A stretch of 17,019 bases of DNA from Dehalococcoidales bacterium (GCA_016926115.1 JAFGPF010000080.1:1-17019); one strand, 5' to 3'; positions 6,900 to 13,796 are shown, numbered from the stretch's first letter. The notes: generated by a model not told the origin, from the sequence alone. Numbers and translations are program-made.

Positions 6900-8285
6900 T
6901 TACTCCTCGACACCTTCTGTACGGGACGGCACATCTCCCTCTCTCGCTCCGTTCCTGCCGGATTTGGCATTGAGTTCTCTATTCATCTTGAGTATGGACT
7001 CCCTTTCCTCCAGCCACCGCGCGAACTCGTAATCGGGGTCGCGCACGCCGACCTCGTTCATGGCCGTCCTCCGGGAGTGTATTCCCGTCTGTACCATGAC
7101 CTGCTCGCTGCCCACCTGCCGCTCCATGTCCTTGGGCAATACCGGCCCCCACACCACCTTCAACTGGTTGTCGCCGTAGTCCTCGCCCCGGTACTTCGCC
7201 AGCAGCTTTAAAATCATTTCGTTGCGCCGGTTGTACGCCGCCGTCCTGATAATTCTCTTCCGCCTCACTTTCTGTAACAGCGGCTGCAGCTCTATCTCCA
7301 GCGCTACGCCGGACATGTCCCGCTCGATTCCCCCGAAGGCCGACCGCGGCGACTCCGACAGGTCGTGCAAAACGCGGTAAATCAGGTCTATATAATTAAT
7401 GTGCAGGTTGATGCCCCCGCCCTGCAGCAGGTCGAGCAAATATGCCTTGGCGTCCTCCGGGATATTCCAGACCGCTCCCGGCTTGACGGCGATGTCCTCG
7501 GACTCCTCTACGTTCTCCAGCACGGCGATTGGATTGCCGGATAGCTCCAGTATCCGCGATAGCTGGCTCATGGCGCGGTTCAGCTCCCGCTGGCTCTCCA
7601 TTATCTGAGGCAGGTCGGAGACCCCCCAGAATTTCTTTGGCTCGCGCAGGTTGGGAAAGACGATGAACGGTATAAAACCGTAGGGATTGGGCTTGGCTTC
7701 GAGCAACGCGTTGTCCAGGTAAAGCTCGAAGTCCCGGTCCGTCCACATCTCGACGACTTCCGCCGTCTTCTTCTGCGGCTTCACCCCGTAGGTAAGTTCC
7801 GTCTCCTCGGCGGACAGCCGGTAACGGGAAACGATTCTCCACACCCTTGAAACATCGTCGCCGGAGCACCAGGCGTATATGCCCTGGATATCCGGCGCCG
7901 TCACCCTGACCCGTTTCTCGGCGAAGTCCCAGGTGACCTTGTAGCAGGCGTCCCCCAGCACCGCGCAGTCGATTTCCGTTTCCAGGTCGAGCTGTTCCAG
8001 CTGGTTGTCCCCGTATACTTTATACAATGCCGCCTCGGCTTTTCGTGCCTTGTCCCTCGCCTCGTCCGAGTCCTCGTAAGGGTCCACGGCGAAGCTGATG
8101 CCCGCCATCAGGTACGAAGTTATTTTCTCCACGAAGACCCTGGCATAGTTGAAAATCAGGCGCCTCTCGCCCCTCCTTTCACGCCCCTCCCACTGGACGC
8201 CGTTGTAGAAGTCCAGCAGTTCCTTGTACCCCTTGAGCCTCTCCGTGTCGAGTCGGTTCAACTGTGCAACAACCGCTTCATTCAT
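6900..8285 (-). CDS. Phage portal protein (SPP1 gp6-like)
   Basis: Forms the dodecameric ring through which DNA enters and leaves the head. The 461 residues fit the family length. Recognisable parts are the N-terminal helix ending in LLDFYNGVQWEGRERRGERR, then LIFNYARVFVEKITSYLMAG, then a strand region with CAVLGDACYKVTWDF. The conserved block PNPYGFIPFIVFPN then PKKFWGVSDLPQIMESQREL is typical of SPP1 gp6-like portals. The stem/crown helices follow, with a charged stretch LLQKVRRKRIIRTAAYNRRN. The C-terminal DYEFARWLEERESIL is also typical. The ATG at 8285 overlaps the stop of the upstream HTH gene as ATGA, with AAGGAG about 11 bases before the start, so the two are translationally coupled. 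Confidence 0.92.
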   Translation of the reverse strand: MNEAVVAQLNRLDTERLKGYKELLDFYNGVQWEGRERRGERRLIFNYARVFVEKITSYLMAGISFAVDPYEDSDEARDKARKAEAALYKVYGDNQLEQLDLETEIDCAVLGDACYKVTWDFAEKRVRVTAPDIQGIYAWCSGDDVSRVWRIVSRYRLSAEETELTYGVKPQKKTAEVVEMWTDRDFELYLDNALLEAKPNPYGFIPFIVFPNLREPKKFWGVSDLPQIMESQRELNRAMSQLSRILELSGNPIAVLENVEESEDIAVKPGAVWNIPEDAKAYLLDLLQGGGINLHINYIDLIYRVLHDLSESPRSAFGGIERDMSGVALEIELQPLLQKVRRKRIIRTAAYNRRNEMILKLLAKYRGEDYGDNQLKVVWGPVLPKDMERQVGSEQVMVQTGIHSRRTAMNEVGVRDPDYEFARWLEERESILKMNRELNAKSGRNGAREGDVPSRTEGVEE

Positions 8286-8641
8286 CGTTTATCTCGCTCC
8301 TTGCTATCTCTAAAATCCTTGCCGCTTATTACTTGTTCGTTAAGCGCCCTCTGTATCGTCCGCTGGCTTACTCCGAACAGCCCCGCCAGTTCCTTTACAT
8401 TCCAGCCGCTTTTAAAAAGCCTGTTTATCTCCCGATTTCGCAGTTCCTTCAACCAGCGCTGCCTGCCCCGGGGTTCGTCGTAAAGGCACTGCGGAAAAGG
8501 ACACTCCAGGCAGGACTCGGCGTATTCGCAGCCCTCGTCCCGGTAATGGCAGTATTCCGGTGGTAGGTCTCTTGCCTCATTGCTGGTCTCTTCGCTCTCT
8601 TCCGGTTCAGCTCCGCCATTCTCGCGTGTCACCAGGACCAT
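8282..8641 (-). CDS. Cysteine-cluster helix-turn-helix protein, possible small terminase or regulator
   Basis: First gene of the portal operon, 119 residues. Residues 31-52 hold five cysteines spaced C-x6-C-x5-C-x2-C-x4-C (ending CLECPFPQC), which looks like a zinc or iron-sulfur site. Residues about 66-102 form a helix-turn-helix (REINRLFKSGWNVKELAGLFG, then VSQRTIQRAL), with the pattern of resolvase- or homeodomain-type HTHs. The tail is basic. Small terminase subunits are DNA-binding HTH proteins encoded just before terL/portal, and this gene overlaps the portal start by ATGA, so that role is plausible. A transcriptional regulator of the operon is equally possible. The start ATG at 8641 has GAGGTGA close upstream. 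The Cys cluster is not a standard part of small terminases. Confidence 0.75.
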   Translation of the reverse strand: MVLVTRENGGAEPEESEETSNEARDLPPEYCHYRDEGCEYAESCLECPFPQCLYDEPRGRQRWLKELRNREINRLFKSGWNVKELAGLFGVSQRTIQRALNEQVISGKDFRDSKERDKR

Positions 8642-8669
8642 ATCTCACCTCTAAAAACCAAACAGCGTT

Positions 8670-8699
8670 AGAATAGCACATATGTTCTATTTGCGTCAA
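8670..8699 (-). promoter_or_regulatory. Putative promoter of the portal operon
   Basis: Reading the minus strand, TTGACG (8699-8694) and TATTCT (8675-8670) are separated by 18 bases. This gives an expected start near 8663 and a short leader holding the GAGGTGA ribosome binding site. The -35 matches 5 of 6 consensus bases, the -10 only 4 of 6. A dyad overlaps the spacer and -10. Confidence 0.5.
8674..8689. promoter_or_regulatory. Operator-like dyad in the divergent control region
   Basis: TAGCACATATGTTCTA is a 16-bp palindrome with one mismatched pair (positions 4 and 13), centred on ACATATGT. It covers part of the minus-strand promoter spacer and -10. The half-site ATGTGCT present on its minus strand recurs on the plus strand at 8738-8744, inside the spacer of the divergent promoter. 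This placement suggests one repressor controlling both directions. Either adjacent HTH protein is a candidate. Confidence 0.45.
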
Positions 8700-8730
8700 T
8701 GGTATTTTGTCGTTTTTTTAGCGTATATAC

Positions 8731-8759
8731 TTGACAAATGTGCTCTGAATAGTTATAAT
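8731..8759 (+). promoter_or_regulatory. Perfect-consensus sigma-70 promoter
   Basis: TTGACA (8731-8736) and TATAAT (8754-8759) are separated by exactly 17 bases, matching the housekeeping consensus at all 12 positions. Transcription would start near 8766 and read the excisionase-like gene and then the TIG surface protein gene. The ATGTGCT half-site in the spacer suggests repression under some conditions. Confidence 0.85.
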
Positions 8760-8801
8760 TGTTTTGACAAAGCAATATTAAAGGAGTCACCGGAGAGAAA
8801 T

Positions 8802-9008
8802 ATGCCTGTCTGGGACAATTATCTTAATGTAATAGAAGCCAGCCGCCGACTCAAAATTCATCCAGAAACAGTCAAGCGGCTTTGCCGCCAGGGTGACCTC
8901 CCCGCCCATAAAATCCACAATACCTGGCTTATTAACAAGGATACCCTGGATAACTTCGCCGGGACTTACAATCCCAGTCGCGGCGCCAGAAAGAGACTGG
9001 TCAAGTGA
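8802..9008 (+). CDS. Small excisionase-like (HTH_17/MerR-like) DNA-binding protein
   Basis: A 68-residue winged-HTH protein of the excisionase-like type. LNVIEASRRLKIHPETVKRL gives the first helices and the recognition helix. The wing region is GDLPAHKIHNTWLINKDTL, where the W--(N/K)-D-L ending is typical of this family. The C-terminus is basic (RGARKRLVK). The frame is open back to 8682, but those extra residues would come from the promoter region. ATG 8802 is preceded by GGAGAG (8792-8797) at a suitable distance and lies downstream of the predicted transcription start, so it is the right start. Such proteins act in phage excision or as small regulators. Here it lies 36 bp before a surface protein gene and opposite the portal operon, so a switch role is possible. 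Confidence 0.82.
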   Translation: MPVWDNYLNVIEASRRLKIHPETVKRLCRQGDLPAHKIHNTWLINKDTLDNFAGTYNPSRGARKRLVK

Positions 9009-9025
9009 AAGGAGACGTTACGCGC

Positions 9026-9039
9026 CCTCCCTGAGGAGG
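9026..9039 (+). promoter_or_regulatory. Hairpin covering the ribosome binding site of the first TIG gene
   Basis: CCTCC (9026-9030), CTGA loop, GGAGG (9035-9039): the right arm is the Shine-Dalgarno sequence of the gene starting at 9045. Pairing of only five GC-rich base pairs would hide it, so translation could depend on upstream ribosomes or on another factor. Confidence 0.35.
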
Positions 9040-9044
9040 ATAAA

Positions 9045-10907
9045 ATGAAGACGATACATTATTCTGCAAGATACCGCAAACGTCTGCTTTCGCTGGTGGT
9101 AATTCTGTCCCTGCTTGCCGTTTTAGCGGTAAGCTCCCCTGCCCTCGCGGCTCCTGTCGTTACCCTCACCCCCTCTGCCGGAGTGCCCGGGACACAGGTA
9201 ACGATAACCGGTACCGTCTTTGATTCCTATAAAGGCGATACCATTCATATTTTCTTTGACAACGATGAAATTTCCAGCAGCCCCATGGAAGTACCCCAGA
9301 CGGGTGAGTTCACCGTTCCGTTTACCATCCCCGCCGATACCTCGCCGGGCCGTCACTGGATTCGCGTTAAAAGCGAGGCGGGCTCCACCTCTTTCCTGGC
9401 GGAAACCTTTTTCATCATAGAAGATGCCTATATATCCCTTAACACCATCGACGGGCCCGTCGGCACCCAGGTTACCATCAGCGGACGGGGCTTCTATGCC
9501 GGGAGGACCGTCGAGCTGTTATATTACAATGTCGTCGGTGACCCCATAGCCTCCGTTACCGCTTCTTCGGACGGCAAGTTCAACTATAACTACGTGATAC
9601 CTGCCAGCACCGGCGGCGTCCACCGGATTACCGCTTCCAACACCGAGGGCAACTACGCGGAGGCGGAGTTCGAGGTAGTTCCCGAACTGACCCTCAATCT
9701 GGCTTCTGCGGGTCCTCTCGAATTACTGACCGCCAGGGGTACTGGCTTCGGTTATCGCACCAAGGTCGATATCACCATCAATGCCATCACCGCCGCTACC
9801 GCCAAGACGGGCGATTACGGATACTTTGAAATCGTGTTCAACGTACCGGATATCCCGCCTGCCACTTACGATATTAAGGCCCGGGACGGAGCGGGCAACA
9901 TCGATATTGCCAAGTTCACCGTAACCGCCGGGGTTCACCTGAGTGAAACGACCGAGGCAATCGGCAGCCAGCTTACCGTCAAGGGCACCGGCTTCACCCC
10001 CAACGGGACTGTCAATATCAAGTACGATGACCAGGTCGTCGCCACCGCCTCGACCGATAATAACGGCAGCTTCACAGCTGCCTTCGATGTGCCTCCCAGC
10101 GGGGGCGGCAATCATACCGTCACCGTCACCGACGGCACCACCACCAAGCAGCTTCTCTTTGCCGTGGAAACCGACTCTCCGGCTGTCCCCTCACTCGTTC
10201 AGCCTTCTAATAACACCGATACCAGGGCTTCGGCGCACTTCGACTGGTATGAAGTCACCGACCCTTCCATGCCCGTGGTCTACGACCTCCAGATAGCCAC
10301 AGACGAAGCGTTCCTGATTCTGGTTATCTCCAAGCAGGGCCTGACCGAATCGGAATATTATCTTGAGTCGGACGAGATACTCTTTTCCATCGCCGAGTCC
10401 GCCACCTATTACTGGCGGGTAAGAGCCATCGACGGCGCCAGCAATAAAGGTCAGTGGTCTGAAGCATGGACGTTCTACGTAAATCCCCCCCAGACCCCCG
10501 TGCTCTTGACACCCATCTCCGACAGTAAGCTGGATATGCCGGTGCAGTTCAACTGGCAGGCGGTAACCAGTCTGAGTATGCCTGTTGTTTACACATTACA
10601 GATTGCCACCGGTCTGGAGTTTAAAGATGTCATCCTCGAAGAGACCATGATTGATTCGTCCGACCTTACCCTGAATAAAGATGACGGACCGGAGCTTGAG
10701 CGTGACGTAGCCTATTACTGGCGGGTCAAAGCCACGGATAATGACAATAACGAAAGCGCCTGGTCGGAGACCGGCTCGTTTTATATCTCCCCCTCATTCC
10801 ACTTCCCCGGCTGGGCGATATATACCCTGATTGGCATTGTGGTTATAATTGTTGTTTTCGTTGCTTTCCGGGTGGGCAGGCGCACTGCTTATAAACCGCC
10901 GGAATAA
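9045..10907 (+). CDS. Secreted, membrane-anchored IPT/TIG and FN3-like surface protein
   Basis: Large cell-surface protein of 620 residues. A signal peptide (basic MKTIHYSARYRKR, hydrophobic core, cleavage near ALA-A at 35-36) is followed by four IPT/TIG immunoglobulin-like repeats. These start near residues 37 (TLTPSAGVPGTQVTITG), 127 (ISLNTIDGPVGTQVTISG), 212 and 297 (LTVKGTGFTPNGTVNIKYDD). Two FN3-like repeats (about 380-480 and 485-585) share SMPVVY-LQIAT and YYWRV-A-D. The C-terminus has FPGWAIYTLIG, a single membrane helix and GRRTA, so the protein would be anchored with its repeats outside. No catalytic domain is seen; adhesion or cell-envelope structure is the likely role. The ATG follows GAGGAGG, and the gene is 36 bp after the excisionase-like gene, driven by the consensus promoter. 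Confidence 0.87.
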   Translation: MKTIHYSARYRKRLLSLVVILSLLAVLAVSSPALAAPVVTLTPSAGVPGTQVTITGTVFDSYKGDTIHIFFDNDEISSSPMEVPQTGEFTVPFTIPADTSPGRHWIRVKSEAGSTSFLAETFFIIEDAYISLNTIDGPVGTQVTISGRGFYAGRTVELLYYNVVGDPIASVTASSDGKFNYNYVIPASTGGVHRITASNTEGNYAEAEFEVVPELTLNLASAGPLELLTARGTGFGYRTKVDITINAITAATAKTGDYGYFEIVFNVPDIPPATYDIKARDGAGNIDIAKFTVTAGVHLSETTEAIGSQLTVKGTGFTPNGTVNIKYDDQVVATASTDNNGSFTAAFDVPPSGGGNHTVTVTDGTTTKQLLFAVETDSPAVPSLVQPSNNTDTRASAHFDWYEVTDPSMPVVYDLQIATDEAFLILVISKQGLTESEYYLESDEILFSIAESATYYWRVRAIDGASNKGQWSEAWTFYVNPPQTPVLLTPISDSKLDMPVQFNWQAVTSLSMPVVYTLQIATGLEFKDVILEETMIDSSDLTLNKDDGPELERDVAYYWRVKATDNDNNESAWSETGSFYISPSFHFPGWAIYTLIGIVVIIVVFVAFRVGRRTAYKPPE

Positions 10908-10971
10908 CTAAATTACGGCTTGAACGTTATATATGAAGGGAGTAACCAAAAACCATAACAAATTCTTAACA

Positions 10972-10988
10972 ATATTTTAATAAAATAT
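10972..10988. promoter_or_regulatory. AT-only 17-bp dyad upstream of the second TIG gene
   Basis: ATATTTTA-A-TAAAATAT is a perfect inverted repeat with a single central base, within the AT-rich 130-bp gap between the two TIG genes. It contains TAAAAT, a possible -10, but no convincing -35 is in place, so I do not call the promoter itself. It may be an operator, or may simply reflect AT-rich composition. Confidence 0.35.
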
Positions 10989-11037
10989 AGGGAATGTATC
11001 TTTAACCGTTCTACAATACTTAATTCAGGAGGCTGAA

Positions 11038-12765
11038 ATGAAACGCACAGGAATTATCAGAATACTCGTGGTGACGCTTATCTTATCCATGTTGATGATG
11101 GTTGTACCGGTACTCCCGGCATACGCCACTAACGATATCACCATATCACCGAGTTCGGGGAAGGTCGGCGATACCATTACCATCAGCGGCACCAACTTCA
11201 CCCCCAGTACCGCTACCAGTGAAAAATGGGCGAGGGTCATCTTCTCCCAGGATAATGCCCTGGTGGGCAACTACATCGATACCAACGTGACCAGGTACAA
11301 GACCGTCGCCAATGCCCTTATCGGCGAAGAATACACCTCCACCGAGGGCGATTTTAGCTCGACCTTTGCCGTCCCGTCGACACTTAACGATGGCACCGTA
11401 GTCAGTACTGTTACCTCAGGTACTTACTATGTATATGTGACTCTGCTGGGAGCCATTCTCATTAAGTCCAAGGCAACGTTCACCATAACAGCCGGCGCCC
11501 TCACCGTCACCCCCACGAGTGGCCCCGTGGATACCGCCATAAGGATTGTCGGCACCGGGTTTCTTGCCAGTACCGCTATCCATGTCCAGTTTGACGGCAC
11601 GGCGGTCACCATCGGCAGTGGCAGTACCACCACCGCCACTAACGGTGGTCTTGATTCTTATATCTACGCCCCGGAAAGCATCTCCGGAGCACATACCATA
11701 ACCGTTGTTGTCGGTGCCAGTTCCGTTACCGCCACCTTTACCGTTACCCCGGATATTCTTATCACGCCGCAATCTGGAGAGGCCGGGGCGACCGTGCTGC
11801 TTAGTTGTACCGGTTTCGCCAGGAGGGCTGTGCCGACGATTTACTTTAACGGGTTGCCGGTGGAAACGCTGGCGCCTGTTATCGCTGATACTTCGGGCAC
11901 GTTCTCGGCTTCTTTCCTCGTGCCCACCGGACTGGCTGCTGGCGTATATCAGGTGGAAGCTGACGATGGTATCAATCTCGCCGTTGCCAGTTTCACCCTG
12001 AATGTACCCGCTCAACCTGCGCCGGAACCGGAACCGGAGCCCGAGCCTGAACCGGAACCCGGACCTGATGTACCGGCCCCGTCGGTCCCGGTACTTACCA
12101 TTAACTCGAGCGGTGATACCGTCGGTTCTAATATCGGTATCGGCGGCGCCGGCTTTACTCCCAACGCCGAGGTTACCGTTAAATACGACGATACGGAAGT
12201 CGATACGGTAACCGCCGATGCTGGCGGCGTCGTTATGTCCCTCTTCTCTGCCCCACCCAGCGCTCACGGCGACCATATTATCACCTTGACCGATGGCACG
12301 CATACCAATACGGTCACCTATACCGTTGAATCCGTAGCCCCGGAGATACCCCCGCCATTGCTGCCGGAGATGGGCATCAAGCTGAAATCACCGGGTGTCT
12401 TCGACTGGGAAGACGTTACCGATGACAGCATGCCGGTAACCTATGACCTCCAGATTGCCACTGACGATAATTTCTCGGAAGCCTCGCTCGTCCTCGATAT
12501 CACCGGCATCGAGCTTTCCACTTACACCCTGACCGAGGCTGAAGAACTCAAGCTCGCCGCCAGTAATGAGGTTTTCTATTGGAGAGTTCGCGCCGTAGAT
12601 GCTGCTTCCAACCCGAGTGACTGGACCGGCGCCGGCGAATTCTATTCCAGCGGCAGTTCCGGTTCGTTCCCAAGCTGGGCACTTTACACCCTGCTTGGAA
12701 TCGGTGCAGTGCTGATATTCGGTATCGGTTACTGGCTTGGTAGGAGGACCGCCTTCTACTATTAA
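11038..12765 (+). CDS. Second secreted IPT/TIG and FN3-like surface protein with Pro-Glu linker
   Basis: Paralogue of the preceding surface protein, 575 residues. The signal peptide ends near AYA (residue 30). TIG-like repeats begin at about 33 (ITISPSSGKVGDTITISG), 153 (LTVTPTSGPVDTAIRIVG) and 238 (ILITPQSGEAGATVLLSC). A Pro-Glu linker (about 329-341) is followed by a fourth TIG (AGFTPNAEVTVKYDD), one FN3-like repeat (SMPVTYDLQIATDDNF, later FYWRVRAVDAASN) and a C-terminal anchor FPSWALYTLLG-helix-GRRTA. The TIG-FN3-anchor end closely matches that of the neighbour, while the N-terminal parts diverge. This points to duplication followed by change in the exposed region. AGGAGG lies 5 bases before the ATG. 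Likely an adhesin or envelope component; no enzyme motif is visible. Confidence 0.87.
   Translation: MKRTGIIRILVVTLILSMLMMVVPVLPAYATNDITISPSSGKVGDTITISGTNFTPSTATSEKWARVIFSQDNALVGNYIDTNVTRYKTVANALIGEEYTSTEGDFSSTFAVPSTLNDGTVVSTVTSGTYYVYVTLLGAILIKSKATFTITAGALTVTPTSGPVDTAIRIVGTGFLASTAIHVQFDGTAVTIGSGSTTTATNGGLDSYIYAPESISGAHTITVVVGASSVTATFTVTPDILITPQSGEAGATVLLSCTGFARRAVPTIYFNGLPVETLAPVIADTSGTFSASFLVPTGLAAGVYQVEADDGINLAVASFTLNVPAQPAPEPEPEPEPEPEPGPDVPAPSVPVLTINSSGDTVGSNIGIGGAGFTPNAEVTVKYDDTEVDTVTADAGGVVMSLFSAPPSAHGDHIITLTDGTHTNTVTYTVESVAPEIPPPLLPEMGIKLKSPGVFDWEDVTDDSMPVTYDLQIATDDNFSEASLVLDITGIELSTYTLTEAEELKLAASNEVFYWRVRAVDAASNPSDWTGAGEFYSSGSSGSFPSWALYTLLGIGAVLIFGIGYWLGRRTAFYY
12022..12060 (+). repeat. 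Pro-Glu dipeptide repeat (spacer in surface protein)
   Basis: Six consecutive Pro-Glu codon pairs built of near-identical CCGGAA-type hexamers, followed by Pro. The stretch links the third and fourth TIG repeats and probably forms a stiff extended spacer. The repeated hexamers make it prone to length change by slippage without loss of frame. Confidence 0.85.
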
Positions 12766-12808
12766 AAACCCAATAAGCTGCATTCCCTTACCCCACCCCC
12801 CTTTGCTG

Positions 12809-12848
12809 CCCCCTCTCCTTCGGACCCTGCCTCCCGGAGGAGAGGGGG
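12809..12848 (+). terminator. Long GC-rich hairpin after the second TIG gene
   Basis: CCCCCTCTCCTTCGG (12809-12823) pairs with CCGGAGGAGAGGGGG (12834-12848) over 15 bp with one G-T pair, around a 10-base loop. TTAAATATTTAAAAAAA follows. The tract is not a clean T-run, so termination strength is uncertain. The position 44 bp after the TIG stop and just before the MerR promoter fits a terminator. Confidence 0.6.
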
Positions 12849-12871
12849 TTAAATATTTAAAAAAACCCCTA

Positions 12872-12902
12872 TTGACTCTCCGCTTACCGGAGGGTCTATA
12901 CT
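12872..12902 (+). promoter_or_regulatory. MerR-type promoter with 19-bp spacer and central dyad
   Basis: TTGACT (12872-12877) and TATACT (12897-12902) are separated by 19 bases, the over-long spacing characteristic of promoters activated by MerR-family proteins. GACTCTCCG (12874-12882) and CGGAGGGTC (12888-12896) form a dyad of 8 of 9 paired positions around CTTAC, centred in the spacer where a MerR dimer binds. It lies about 47 bp before the MerR-family gene, implying autoregulation with DNA untwisting on ligand binding. Confidence 0.8.
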
Positions 12903-12948
12903 GTATCTGAAGGCCTTCGAAGTAGATATAAGAACAAGGAGAAAGTAA

Positions 12949-13770
12949 ATGTTCAAAATCGGCGATTTCTCCCGGCTCAGCTTCGTCACGGTGAAGACCC
13001 TGCACTACTACGATGAAATAGGTCTGCTGAAACCGGTTAAAGTAGACCGCTTCACCGGCTACCGCTACTACTCGGCCAACCAGCTGCCCCGCCTCAACTA
13101 CATCGTCGCCCTTAAGAACCTGGGGCTCTCGCTGGAAGAGGTTGGCACGCTAATCACCAATGACCTCACACCATCTCAAATTAGGGATATCTTTATCCTC
13201 AAGAAAGCGGAACTTCAACAGCGGGTCAGTGAAGAGCAGCGGCGCCTGGAGCAGGTGGAGAAATTGCTGAGGCAAATTGAAAAGGAGGATAAAATGCCGG
13301 ACTATCAAATTACTATTAAAAAGGTCGAACCTCAGCTTGTCGCCTCGGTACGCGATGTCGTCCCTTCCTACAGCGATATCGGGCAGCTTTATGGCGATAT
13401 ATTCAAGCACCTGGGCAGTAAACTCGTCTTCAAGCCGGCCGGACCGATGATGATGATATGCCACGATTCCGAATATAAAGAGCGGGACTGTGACATTGAG
13501 GCACTCGTGCCCATCAGTAAAAACATCAAAGGCTCCGATCGGGTAAGAGTCTATGAACTGCCCGCCCTGGAGCAGGCTGTCTCCGCCATTCACAAGGGAC
13601 CTTATGACACCATCGGCGAGGCTTACAACGCCATCATGTCATGGTGTGAGTCCAACGGCTACCAGATTACGGGTAACGACCGCGAGCTTTATTTCACCGA
13701 CCCCCACAAGCTCAAAGACCCATCGGAAAACATCACCGAGATCCAGTTCCCGGTAGCCAAAGCCGCCTGA
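12949..13770 (+). CDS. MerR-family regulator with GyrI-like effector-binding domain
   Basis: Transcription activator of the BmrR/TipA-like class, 273 residues. The N-terminal winged HTH (MFKIGDFSRLSFVTVKTLHY, then YDEIGLLKPV and the wing TGYRYYSANQLPRL) fits MerR. LGLSLEEVGTLI and a dimerising coiled coil (about 80-113) follow. The C-terminal part (from 116) is a GyrI-like effector-binding domain: YQITIKKVEPQLVASVRD, a middle with CDIEALVPIS, ALEQAVSAIHKGPYDTIGEAYNAI and the ending DPSENITEIQFPV. This domain binds lipophilic or cationic small molecules in known relatives. ATG 12949 follows AAGGAGAAAGTAA. The 19-bp-spacer promoter lies upstream and a strong terminator downstream, so the gene is a single transcription unit. 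A strong internal start at 13294 is described separately. Confidence 0.92.
   Translation: MFKIGDFSRLSFVTVKTLHYYDEIGLLKPVKVDRFTGYRYYSANQLPRLNYIVALKNLGLSLEEVGTLITNDLTPSQIRDIFILKKAELQQRVSEEQRRLEQVEKLLRQIEKEDKMPDYQITIKKVEPQLVASVRDVVPSYSDIGQLYGDIFKHLGSKLVFKPAGPMMMICHDSEYKERDCDIEALVPISKNIKGSDRVRVYELPALEQAVSAIHKGPYDTIGEAYNAIMSWCESNGYQITGNDRELYFTDPHKLKDPSENITEIQFPVAKAA
13281..13296 (+). promoter_or_regulatory. Internal ribosome binding site and ATG at the MerR domain boundary
   Basis: AAAGGAGG (13281-13288) lies 5 bases before an in-frame ATG at 13294 (codon 116), exactly where the coiled coil ends and the effector-binding domain begins. The 13 bases from GGAGG through the ATG are identical to those of the real start at 9045. 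Initiation here would give a 158-residue stand-alone ligand-binding domain, as known for TipAS from tipA in Streptomyces. Whether it is used is inference. Confidence 0.55.
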
Positions 13771-13796
13771 TAATCCTTTCAGCGCTACCCACCCAT

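Noticed and set aside
8764..8769. A second TTGACA just downstream of the consensus promoter
   Set aside because: No -10-like hexamer lies at 16-18 bases; the following sequence is the ribosome binding region.
8682..8801. N-terminal extension of the excisionase-like gene (40 extra codons)
   Set aside because: It would be translated from the promoter and operator sequences; the predicted transcription start lies after 8682, and the ATG at 8802 has its own ribosome binding site.
11416..12303. Open frame of 295 codons on the minus strand opposite the second TIG gene
   Set aside because: Gly/Arg/Asp-rich translation is a by-product of the Thr/Val/Ala-rich repeats on the other strand; no start signals.
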